NCBI GenBank assembly: GCA_010279815.1
Contig: QEOQ01000633.1
Coordinates: 98,070 to 162,069 of the forward strand
Direction of reading: 5' to 3'
Length of the DNA: 64,000 bases
Source of the DNA: Brachionus plicatilis
Taxonomy: Eukaryota; Rotifera; Eurotatoria; Ploima; Brachionidae
This document shows, one piece after another, positions 48,114-59,070 of the stretch. A model generated the notes under the pieces. The model searched no databases. It worked only from the letters and a program-made list of their open reading frames with translations, and had not been told where the DNA came from. A program made the position numbers and the translations under genes. How positions within the stretch are numbered: the first letter of the stretch is position 1; every line of letters begins with the position of its first letter.

Positions 48114-51100
48114 ATGCTTACAAGTTTTTGTTTAAGAGCTCATCATCGTGCATGCGAAGAAGATCAAAATGTTTACGACGAAATCAATGGAAATCAAAAA
48201 GGCTGCGACTACGGACTTAGCGAACGAATTATAATAAATGTCAGTGGACTAAGATTCGAAACACAATTGAAAACGTAATTTTTTAATCATTATATTTAAA
48301 TGATTTTTTTTTGTTTTTTTTTTTTTTTTTAATTATTTTTGCTTTAGTTTATTTCAAAAAATTTTATCAAAGTTTTCGTGATTTTTTATGGCGCGACACA
48401 CTCTTTCCAAAAACTTGATATTATTTAATTTTTTCAAAAGCTCTTTTTTCTTAGTTTAAAAGAGTGTCGGCTTTCTCAGCTTAAATTTAATTGATAAATA
48501 AAAAAGAGGAAATTGAGAATTTTAAAAACAATAAAATTGTTCATAGAAATGGTTTATTCAACTTATTCAACTATTCAACTTTTCAATTATTCTATTCATT
48601 TTCTATATCAATCAATGCTCAATTATTTATAAAAAAAATTTAGCAGTATTTAAGAAATTACCCTAACTCTTTTTGCTGAACCTGATAAGTTAAAATATTT
48701 AAAAATTGAATAATAGAATGATTTAATAGTTGAATAATTTAAAAAAAAAGAATAATTGAAAAATATTTAAGTTGTATAATACAAATTATTCTCTATGAAT
48801 GTTTAAATCTAAAGGTAAAATCTGCAAAAGTCTGCAAGAAATTATCCACTTAAAATAGCATCATTTCAATGATGCACACTCTGTAATGTGCATTTTGATA
48901 TTGCAGAGTTTATTTTTTGTTTAAATAGTTTGTTAAATCCAAAAATGTATCACTGCATTATTTCTATTAAGAAATAACAATTTATTTAATAGTTTTGGCT
49001 CGATCATTTTGAGCATCAAAAATTGCTCATAAACTTCAAATTACCATGAAAAACTTTGTTTTTTTTTATTAATTTCGACTTTGGGCTTGTGATATGATGA
49101 TCCATAAGATAATATTTGGAGTTAAAAAAACTATCTCAGCTCTGCTTTCCATTTATTACAAATTGAGTTTTTGTTAAAATGTATCAAACGAACGTCAATT
49201 ATCACTTAAGTCTAAATTTATTTATTTTTATTTTTATTTATTTCTTCAATGAACGCCTTGTAGGCGATGTAAAAAAAAAATTAAAAATAAAAAAAAAAAA
49301 AATTAATAAATTTAAGACAAAAGTTGAGCAGCATCCGATATTTTTTTAAATTAAAATGTTAATGTTTAAATTTTAATGTAATATTCATTACTTTCTTTTA
49401 ATTTCAATAATTATTATTCCTTTTATTTTTTTTTTTCTATTTATAAAGAAAATAACAAAATTTTTCGGGTCTAGTCGGTTAGGTGCAAGTCTGTTAGGAA
49501 CAATTCTTGTTCTCGGGTTTTTTGAACTATTGGTTCACCTAATCTAAAAATTGTTCACCTTTTTTGATATTTTTTCATCTATTTAGAAAAAATTACTAAA
49601 TTTAATTTTAAAAATAGGATAAAAAATTATATAAATTAATTTTCTTTAATTTTTATTATTTATATTTAAAGGCAAAGATTTAAGTAGAGAGCGCATTTGG
49701 GTATTTGGGATTTTTGAAAGGGTAATACCAGGTCAACTAGATCAGAGCAAATGCTATTTCTAAAACTCCTTCAAATTAAAAAAAAACCTAAATTGTTAAT
49801 TTTTATATCAGTTTTGAGAATTAGGAATTCTATTATTCAATTTTTTCACATAATCTAAAAATTGTTCTCCTAATTTGAGATTTGTTCACCTTATTCTATT
49901 TTGGTTCACCTTTACGTGAACAAAAAAATTTGGTGAACTAATAGATCACAAAACCCGAGAACAATAATTGTTCGCATAATGAATGAACTATGATTTACTA
50001 GATCCAGTTTTTCAACGATTGAATATTAATTTAAATCTAAATGAATTATTTATCTTTTTTTCTTTTTATTTATTTTTTATTTTATTTTATCTTATTATAC
50101 TTTATTTTAATTTTTTTTTCATTTGTTTTTATTCTAAAGGTTGGTACCGGTACAAATAAACAAATAAATAAATAAATTATTTAAAAGTTAATAAAGAATT
50201 ATCAAATTTTTTTTTCAAATATCCTAATAAATATTAAACACATTCTATTTCACTTAAGAGTTTAATTTCAAATATGAAAATGCTTGCAATATTAACTTAA
50301 AATTATTATTTTTTATTTAAAACTGAAAAAAATATTTGGAACATCGCACTTTTTCAATGTAATTTCTATATAGGATAGATTTTTTAATTCAAACACAATA
50401 AATTAAACCAAATGTTATTTATTACAAAACAAGATTTAATTAATATAACATTATTCTTTAATTATTCTTTTTTAAAAATATGTTTTTTAGCATGTTAATT
50501 TTATGAAGATGTTCTAGACTTGTTCATAAGTCACAAAAATTTAAGTCAAAGTTATGACTTTACTAAATTTGAATTTGAAAAAAAAAATATTTTTAAGTCA
50601 TTGACTTGATCTAAGACTTGTGACTTAAAAAAAACTCTGTGATGTATTAATTAAAATTTTTATTATTGCTAAATTTTGGACAAAAGAATTTATACTTGTG
50701 ACTTGTGACAATTCTGGTTTAAGCTCTCTTAATAATATTAATAATCATTTTTCAGTACTTTTTTCTAGAGATGAAATCGAATCAACTTTTAAATGATATT
50801 TAATTTATTTTTTTTTATTTGATTTGAATACAAATAAATTAATAAATTATAGTTTAATTCGATTCAGGTAGAGTTATTCTTTTTGAAATTCAAATTTTAT
50901 ATTAATAGTTAGTATATTGATCATCTAAACTGTTGGATCAAAAGTAAAAGTAAACTTACAAGTATAAATCAAAAATTATTTTATTTCACTTGACATTATT
51001 AAAGTCATATTAAATATTTTTATTTCTCTATCGACTTGCTCGATCATTTGTTCATCTTTAATAATAGCTTAACAAATAAGGTTAAAAATGTATCACAATT

Positions 51101-54100
51101 AAGGCAATTTGAAGTTTATGGTTAATTTTTGATGCTCAAAATGTTCAAATCAAACTAAAACTATTAAATAAATTGTTATTTCTTAATAGAAATAATGCAG
51201 TGATACATTTTTGGATTTAACAAACTATTTAAACAAAAAATAAACTCTGCAATATCAAAATGCACATTACAGAGTGTGCATCATTGAAATGATGCTATTT
51301 TGAGTGGATTGTTTTTTGCAGACTTTTGCAGATTTTACCGTTAGATTTTAAAAAGTATGTTAAAACCAAAAATTTACCTCTGCACTAATTGTATTAAAAA
51401 ATTACAATTTAATTTATAGTTTTAGTTTCATTAGATTATTTTGAGCATCAAAAATTGATAATAAACTTCAACCTGCCACAATTAACTATTAAATATTATA
51501 AAATCGTTTCATTTCCAAAATAATAAATGTGTATAATATCAGTTATGCCAATATTAATAATTAAATTTTTGTACTTTATTTCACCTTGCTTTTGAGTTGT
51601 AATATTTTATTAACTAAAAAAAAATTAAAACAAAATTTTTGAAGTAAATTTTTTTCCATTAGTTTAAGCAATTTTCAAAATACACTACTCGGTGATCCAC
51701 AGCGACGAGTTCGATATTTTGACCCGTTACGAAATGAGTATTTTTTCGATCGAAATAGGCCTAGTTTCGACGCAATATTGTATTACTATCAATCGAATGG
51801 ACGATTGAGACGACCAGTAAATGTACCCGTGGATGTGTTTACTGAAGAGATAAAATTTTTTGAATTGGGCGAAGAAGCTTTCAACAAATTTAGAGAAGAT
51901 GAAGGTTTGAACAAAAGTGATAGAAAAATTCTTCTAATTCTTTTATTTTGTTTAAAACAGAATGTACTGAGTACTTAACTATTAGGTTGTTTAATAAGTT
52001 TTTTCGTTTTTGTTGACTATATTCATTCATTAAAAATAAAATTAAATATTATCAGACACTAAAATAATTTCCTTCGCTAGAAGTACACATCACCCATCTT
52101 TCTGGCAGCATTTTGATCCCTCGCTCGTAGAACCTGGCTGGTTTTGAGTCTGGTGAATAAGCTGAGTGAGTTAAGACTTCCCAGCCTAGGTTCTCTATCG
52201 TGTTCCGAGTCGTTTTCTCAACATGTAAAGTAGGGTTTTCATCTAAAAGAATCACTTCTCGGTCTCCTTTAGCTCTGTGTGTCCGTTTTGCTTCCAAAGT
52301 GAGGCTCAAACGAATCAATTATTGTGAATAAAGGTCGGTGTTGATCGTTTGCTTGGGTTGCACTAGCTCAAATAGATGATACCCTTCAAATCCCACCAAA
52401 CACAATGAATTACCTTTTTTCCATAAACTAGAGTTTCGGAGTAAATAATGGCGCTTAAACGGAATCGAGCAATTGTTTTTTGTTGACCGGGTTATCTAAG
52501 TAGATCCATTTTTCATCTCTAGTTGCGATTTTCTGTAAAAAAACTTACTTTTTGCCTTGACAAGAGAGAAAATAAAATATTCAATCGCTGCACAATATTG
52601 ATTTCTGAGAGTTTGTGCGGGACTCATTTACCGGCTTTTTGAATCTTCCATAGTGCTTTTAATTTATTCCAAACGGTGCCATTTGTTTCAAATATCTCTT
52701 TAGTAATATGTATGATCGATCGTCTCGGATCTTCGTCAAGCAGCTCTTCCAAATAGGCGAAATCAGCTTCGACGGTTCTCCCAACACGTGCTTTGTAATT
52801 GATGTCAAAATGGACAGCTTTGAATCGAGAATCCAATTTTTACAATTGCAAACAGTCATAGAGTTTTCTCCATATACCAAACATATTTATTTGGTAGCCT
52901 CAGTCACATTTTTTCCTTCGTTAAACTTGAATAACATGCAATGGCAAATATACATTTTTTCGTCATACATTTAATAAATAAGTATAATAATAAGTTAATA
53001 ATTTAAAAAATTTAAAAAGAAAACAACATTATCTTACACATCATTTGATAGAGCAAGAGTTCCTCTTTCAAATGATGTTTAACATTGCATAAAAAAGATA
53101 TGAATTAATCATTTCATAATCTTGAATGAATTTTTTAATTTAAAAATGGACGAAAAACTTATTAAACAACCAGATAATAAACACAGGAAAACTTTTCTTT
53201 TCTTTCTTTTATTTTTTTTTTGAGTTTTTTGGCATCGATCTCTTTGATTAAACTAGATGCTCATCTAGAACAATTTTAAATTAATTTTGCTCTCATTGCA
53301 AGGCTATGTCAAAGAAGAAGAACGAATTTTGCCAACAAATGAACTGCAGCGTCAAATATGGCTTCTGTTCGAATATCCAGAAACATCGCAATGGGCCCGT
53401 GTTGTAGCTATCATTTCAATCACAGTCATACTAACAAGCATAGTCATATTTTGTCTAGAAACATTGCCAAATTTTAAACGTTTTAAAATAACCGAATTCG
53501 ATAATAGTACAAACAAATCGTTTACAATTGTCGAGGACGACATACCTCAGTTGAATGACACTTTTTTTCTCATCGAAAGTGTGTGCATCATTTGGTTCTC
53601 ATTTGAGTTCATACTTAGATTTTTATCTTGTCCACTCAAGCTCGTTTTCCTAAAGAGCATTATGAATCTAATTGACATCGTGGCCATAATACCTTACTTT
53701 ATAACACTGGGCACAATATTCGCTGACGAGCAGAAAAAGTCCAGCCAGGCAATGTCACTCGCAATACTCAGAGTGATTAGACTGGTGCGCGTATTTCGAA
53801 TATTCAAGTTAAGTCGTCATTCCAAAGGCTTGCAAATACTTGGACAAACACTTCAGGCGTCAATGCGTGAACTCGGCCTGCTCATATTTTTCTTGTTCAT
53901 CGGTGTTATTTTGTTCAGTTCGGCCGTTTACTTTGCCGAAGTGACCGAGCAAGACACTTATTTTAAGAGCATACCGGACGCGTTCTGGTGGGCCATGATA
54001 ACAATGACCACAGTAGGCTATGGCGACATGCGGCCCATATCTCTATGGGGCAAAATAGTCGGCTCCATGTGCGCCATTGCCGGTGTGCTTACAATAGCTC

Positions 54101-54534
54101 TTCCAGTGCCTGTGATCGTTTCGAATTTTAACTATTTCTATCATCGTGAATCGGATAATGACGAGTCAAAAGATCTCAAGTATTCTCATCAGACAGACTC
54201 GACGCCATATTTGACAGCGCCGTGCAGTTCTGCTTCAATGAAGCGAAGTGATTTGGACGACTCGATAGGAGCGACATCTTATCAAAACATGATGTTGGGA
54301 AACGAAGCTGATCCCGGCGAACATTTCAATTCGCCTGTTCTGCCTCCTCGGAATCTCATGGACACATGGTCATCGAATTTGTACACACCTGAAAAGTCCC
54401 CTGTAACCAAATACCATCTTATACCAAATAATATAAATTTGAGAAATGCAAACAACTCAATTCAGACCAATATACAAAATCGTTCGGCAAATAGCATTAG
54501 CTTAAAGGTGGCTAATGTTGAGACTGACGTTTAA
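48114..54534 (+). CDS. Shaker: Shaker-class voltage-gated K+ channel (Kv1)
   Basis: Three exons (48114-48274, 51663-51904 and 53303-54534) join in phase to 544 residues. The T1 tetramerisation domain opens with [14 protein letters not shown] and contains L-L-G-D-P and [19 protein letters not shown]1 begins near residue 168. S4 carries the R-x-x-R-x-x-R series ([16 protein letters not shown], about 289-305), and the pore has the filter T-T-V-G-Y-G-D at about 371. S6 contains the P-V-P hinge. The C-terminus ends E-T-D-V, a class I PDZ ligand as in fly Shaker. The start is uncertain: 48098-48111 (CCATTTTTCTAG) looks like a 3' splice site, so more N-terminal residues may come from an upstream exon; an in-frame ATG also lies at 48048. 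Intron 2's donor is GTTTGA, weaker than usual. Confidence 0.95.
48540..48799. repeat. Foldback element in Shaker intron 1
   Basis: The left arm (TTCATAGAAATGG, then ATTCAACTATTCAAC and CAATTATTCTATTCATT) is mirrored by AATAGAATGATTTAATAGTTGAATAA and CTCTATGAA at the right end. The span is 260 bp. It abuts the truncated family A copy that follows. Confidence 0.7.
48800..49046 (-). repeat. MITE family A, truncated inverted copy
   Basis: This matches 51102-51478 in reverse orientation: GGTAAAATCTGCAAAAGTCTG, CATCATTTCAATGATGCACA, then GAGCATCAAAAATTGCTCAT and AACTTC at the right. The terminal ~100 bp on the left is missing and replaced by the neighbouring foldback element. Confidence 0.8.
49466..50007. 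repeat. Foldback element, GGGTCTAGTCGG ends
   Basis: The left arm has GGGTCTAGTCGGTTAGG, GAACAATTCTTGTTCTCGGG and ATTGGTTCACC. The right arm has the mirrored GGTGAACTAATAG, CCCGAGAACAATAATTGTTC and CTAGATCCAG. The span is 542 bp in Shaker intron 1. A lone terminus, ATAACCGACAAGACCC, occurs at 55838-55853. Confidence 0.75.
50515..50640. repeat. Foldback element of the CAGAGTT family in Shaker intron 1
   Basis: ACTTGTTCATAAGTCACAAA near the left end and GACTTGTGACTTAAAAAAAAC followed by TCTG at the right end form the family's inverted ends. The left part is also directly similar to 55405-55460. Confidence 0.6.
51102..51478. repeat. MITE family A, full copy in Shaker intron 1
   Basis: The ends GGCAATTTGAAGTTTATGG and ATAAACTTCAACCTGCC are inverted, with TTTTTGATGCTCAAAATG / ATTTTGAGCATCAAAAATTG just inside. 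The span is 377 bp. The interior matches 40685-41033 almost word for word and contains a further small palindrome (TGCATCATTGAAATGATGC, 51278-51296). Confidence 0.85.
51982..53174 (-). mobile_element. mariner transposon, full length but dead, in Shaker intron 2
   Basis: This 1193-bp element has inverted ends: TTAGGTTGTTTAATAAG at the left and, reversed, TCTGGTTGTTTAATAAG at the right. The similarity extends to about 28 bp. It is flanked by TA on both sides (51980-51981 and 53175-53176), the mariner target duplication. These ends are the classical mariner terminal word. Orientation is opposite to the host gene. It has no effect on the channel's reading frame, since it lies wholly within the intron. 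Confidence 0.93.
52052..52885 (-). pseudogene. Broken mariner transposase
   Basis: Pieces are readable on the minus strand. The N-terminal region has D-E-D-P-R-R-S and [11 protein letters not shown] (52836-52624). A middle piece reads [10 protein letters not shown] (about 52407-52378). The end holds L-D-E-N-P-T-L-H, then [15 protein letters not shown] (52240-52140), matching the mariner H-D-N-A-R-P-H and W-x-V-L-x-H-P-x-Y-S-P-D-L motifs. Several stops and frame shifts separate them, and the third catalytic region is degraded. It is inactive. Confidence 0.85.
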
Positions 54535-56875
54535 GACCGTCACTCCAATTAAAATTATTGCAGCAATAATATATAATAATTGTAAATAGAAATGAAAAGC
54601 TAAGTATTTATAGAAGCGAATCCTTTAATCAACTAGATTAGTATGAGCAATGGCTTTTTTTTATTAAATAATTTGTGTAAAGATTTATTTATTAATTTGA
54701 TTTAAATATTCTGTTAATATTTTTATATTTAGTATTTATTGAAAAAAATAATCTATTTGTTAAAAGACACATTTTCATTTTTATTCAAAATTTGGTTCTA
54801 TTTTTTTAATATTTTTAATTAATAGTCACTAAAATAATTATTTTGTTCCAAAATACTTATATAAATTATGCTTCAATTATTGTAATTAACAAGAAATAAA
54901 AACAGAATTTAATGGATCTTTAAAAATAATTACTTAAAGCTACTCCCTCAAAAACCATTAAAAAATGGTGAGATTATAATCTTTTTTATTATTATTATTA
55001 TCAATTTTAACCCCATTACAACTAAAAATTAAACGAAAAAAAGAAAGAAAAAGAAGGAGAAGAAAATTTAATAAAAAAAAAAAAAAATAATGTAAAAGCT
55101 GTAATACGGTTTTAAAATACGACTATCGAGTATCGCCAGAGAGATTTTCAGCTGGGTATTGATTAAAATGCCAATAGAATTTTTTGTTTTTTCAAACAAA
55201 CAAAATTAACTTTTTAAGATCCGCAATTTCCAATTTTTTTATGAAGATTCGGTTAAATTACACTTAACTTGTTCATCCTCTTAAAAATAAAAATCTTGTA
55301 CAATCCCAGTTTTGGTAATCAGATTTTTTTTAAATGATGCATCGAAGTGAAAGATACCCTTATTTTTTGATGAATGTAATGAATAATGAAAATGAAGGTG
55401 ACGAACATACTTGTTTATAAGTCTAAATCACAAAAATTGAAGTCAAAAATATGACTTACACAAAAATTTTTGTCAATACCTGCTTTAGAAGGACCAATTG
55501 AAATTGGTGCTTCTAAAAAGAGAATAGTGTTAAAGATTAGTGTTAAAAAATGAGAATGGTGATAATTGTGGATATGAAGCTGATTTGGAAGTCGGAACAG
55601 ATGATGAAACTGGATCAATTTTTGGATCCTTGACTGATGACAAAGAAAGTATAGCCGAATGATGATTAAGAAGACAATGATAATGACTTTGATTGCATTG
55701 TTAAATAAATTTGATTTTAATTATTAATACTAATTATTTCAATTAATCTAGAAATAGTTAACCCAATTTAAAAAAAAAGTTTACCGAATTCCATAATAGT
55801 CTAATAATAGGTGAACTGCAGTTCATATAACCGACAAGACCCTAAATTAATAATTTGATTTGATGTGAGCTAACCTAAATGATGAAATAGTACGGAGAAT
55901 TACGTAATTTCGAGTAAAACATATCAAAAATCCTTTTTTTACTGCCAAAAAATTGAAATTTTGGTAAAAAAATTTATTTTTATTAAATTTTTAAGTTTTA
56001 TAAAATTTTTTTCGCAAATTGAATTTCACATTTATTTCGAAGTTAATTGATATTTATGTCAATTAAGCAAGTCTAAATTTGTAACGTTTGTTTCTTTTAT
56101 CAATAAATAATTAACTTATGATCTATGAATACATACCAAACCAAAATCTTATTTAATCGAATTAAAAATATCATTTATTTCTGTTATATTGATATCAAAA
56201 GTTAATGGATTAATATGAATTAGAGTAAAGAGTTACGATTATATTGAAAAGGTATTGTAATTTTAGTAGTCGAACCGATCCATTTTTTAACCGATTCAAC
56301 ATTCTTATCCGAACCAACTCATTGATTTAACAGACTTATATTACCCAGCCGAATCCATCCAATTTTTGTAGCGAGTGAATCTCTCTGACCAAACCAAATT
56401 TAGATCTTACTACTTTTCGATCGGATAAGTCTATGAGAAGGCTGTAGGATTTTTTATAAGTGATATTTTAGTAGTAGTAGCATTAATTGTAGTATGTACT
56501 TTATTTATATAGTCATGTCAAAATAGCAAATTGAAAATCTGTTTTCGTTTTACAGTGACAAACCACTATAATTATTGTAAAATGTCACAAAAGTTGGGTA
56601 CTTACGCTTCATTTTGTTAAGGTAAAATTTTAGCAAAGATTTAATTAAAAATTGGAAAGGACTTACCCGATTTTCATGTAAATTCTGCCCATTTTTTTAA
56701 GAACCATTACTCGACTAAAAATCTTAAAAAATATATTAAACGGTATTTTAATAGTGTGTGCTATTAAATAAAATTAAGAGAGAGATGAAAATAAAAATAA
56801 AAAATAAAAGATGCACTCTTCTTTAAATTCTTTATTAAGTCATCAAACTTTGTAAAACAAAATATATATGGAGAT

Positions 56876-56908
56876 CCAGCAAGGCCCCAGAAGACCGGGG
56901 TCTGCTGG
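56876..56908. repeat. GC-rich hairpin, possible LTR edge
   Basis: CCAGCA at 56876 pairs with TGCTGG at 56903, and CCCC with GGGG inside, in an island far richer in GC than its surroundings. GGAGGGGGTGTTACA follows. Read on the minus strand this would be TGTAACACCCCCTCC, a common LTR start, with AATAAAG further on, so a solo LTR fragment is possible but no partner or target duplication was found. Confidence 0.5.
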
Positions 56909-58776
56909 AGGGGGTGTTACAGTAGAGTTTTTTAATAACAATAGATGAAAATTTTAATAACCATAGATGGTTGGCACAAGAATTCCGAAAAATTGCCAAC
57001 TCGAATCTAACTTAACTTTTTTAGTTCAATAAATTCATTCGGTTTTTTTTAAAATGCATATTTTGAAGTAATTTGAATTCCTTAATAATTTTAAAAAATT
57101 CAATTATTATTTATTAATTTTTTTTGAAAAAATTTTCTACCTAAATTATAAGAATGTTCAAAGAAATTACTTTCAAGAGATCTAACGGTGGGATATAATT
57201 ACTTATATGTAATTGATAAAACTTTCTTTTATACTTTTTTTAATAAAGGCTAACTCCAAAAGGTATTTATATTTTGCATCTTGGAATACGACATAATTGG
57301 AGTAATATGGATTAATGCAGGGGAAAACAATATAAGATACATTAGAAAAAGCCAAGTCATATGTGAAAGATATAATGATATTTTGACACATTTTAAGATA
57401 ATAGTTTTTCATTTAATTAAGATTCCCTTTTTTTTAGTTATATTTTTCTTTTTCTGCAATGGCATCGTGAATAATTGCAAGTTATTTGAAAACGACTTTC
57501 AAGAATGTCTTAAAGAAAAGCAAGATAACTGGTTCGATTTTTATTATAAAGTTAAATTTAAAAATGATGCGACACTTTGGAATGTAATTTTAATTTTTTT
57601 ACTAAAAAGAAAAGATAATTTTATATTTTTAAAGGCTTTTTTCTAAACGACAATAGACATTGCACATTATATTTCAAAAATTTCTGGCGCGATTATCAAT
57701 TCTTTTATGTCGTCAACATTTAGTGGTCTAGGATTCCTCGAAATAATTAAATTAACTTGTTGGTCTAACGACAGCATTGATTTTCTCTAAAATAGTTAAT
57801 GTAATTTTGATAATATTTTCAAATTAAGTATTTTTTTTTAATAAAATAAAAGATTGATAATTAAAAAATTTTTGATCAATAAATAACTAAATTAAGATCT
57901 GTTAATGAATCCAATTTATTTTATAAAATATATTTAAACACATTTAAATATCTATTATGAAAAAAGTTTTTGAATATTAAAAAAAAGTTATTTTTTACTA
58001 ATTTTCGTTTTTTTCGTGGTAAAACGTTGTTTAGCAAAATATTTACTGATTTCCAATGTTGTTAGATTCGTTATTTTTGATAATTTTGCTCATTATTCAA
58101 GGCTTGGTCTTTCATTCGTGTTGAAAAAAAATTATTTAAAATTTTTTTTTTCCCCGAAGCCACTTAATTTTTATTATTTTTATGAACATTCTATAGCAAC
58201 ATTCTAAACCAATTTATAACTTGTTTTTATGACAAATAGCTTTCAACAGCCAATAAATTTTTCGTTTGCCTGTCGATAGGTGCATTTAAAATTGTTTTTT
58301 AATCAAAGTTTCTAGTATTTGAAAAAGTGCCTTTTGATTTTTTCTTTTTTTTTGACATCTTCTCAAAATTAAAATAATAAATAAAATTATAAGGAATTAA
58401 AGAAAAAAAGAAATCGATATCAAAAGTAACAAAAAACATTCATGATGGAAATGCTTTAATTTTTGTTATAGAGAAAATGAGAAAGGAAAGTTTTTTTTTT
58501 ACGCAATCGATTATTATTAAAATTCTTTCCAAGCCTTTACTTAAGCTGCCGAGAAAATTCAAGACAGAAATTTAAATTATTTGTTTCACAGTACAAGCTT
58601 ACGCTTCTTCAGAAAAAATATATTTAAATTCAAAAAAAGATAAAAAGCATTAAATGAGAAAAAAAATTAGTAAAAATAAAATATGAAAATAAATAGAAAA
58701 ATATTATAAATTAATAATTTTTTGAATTCGGCTAAAATATAATATATTTTTTTTTGAATATAAAAAATCGAAACGT

Positions 58777-59070
58777 ATTCTAAAATTGTGTGGAAAAAGA
58801 ATATTATTCCTTTTTTTGTCTTGTTTTGGAAAAGTTTCTGATTTTTTACTGTCCAATTAAGATATATTATTTTATATCATTTAGTATACATAAATCATTT
58901 TATTTGATTAGATCTAAAATTAAATTTATTTCTCTATTAAATATCCAAAATCGGCACTTTTTCAATAATTGTGTAGAAAAAGAGAATTATTCCTTTTTAT
59001 GTGTTGTTTTATCATTGTTTCTGATTTTTTTGTGTTCGCCTAGACTAAAATATTCTTTATCATATCAATG
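58777..59070 (+). repeat. Direct duplication, unit about 185 bp
   Basis: 58782-58850 (ATTGTGTGGAAAAAGAATATT ... TTTCTGATTTTTTACTG) is repeated with changes at 58966-59034 (ATTGTGTAGAAAAAGAGAATT ... TTTCTGATTTTTTTGTG). Both lie in one open frame, giving M-E-K-E-Y-Y-S-F-F-C and V-E-K-E-N-Y-S-F-L-C. It is not recognised as any protein family. Confidence 0.55.

Noticed and set aside
55540..55665. Acidic reading frame (G-D-N-C-G-Y-E-A-D-L-E-V)
   Set aside because: It resembles the acidic linker found in some transposases, but has no further motif and is closed by stops on both sides.
57281..57646. 121-codon plus-strand ORF
   Set aside because: No family motif, Phe/Ile/Lys-rich composition and no splice partner that I could defend. 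Left as unassigned; a protein search would be decisive.
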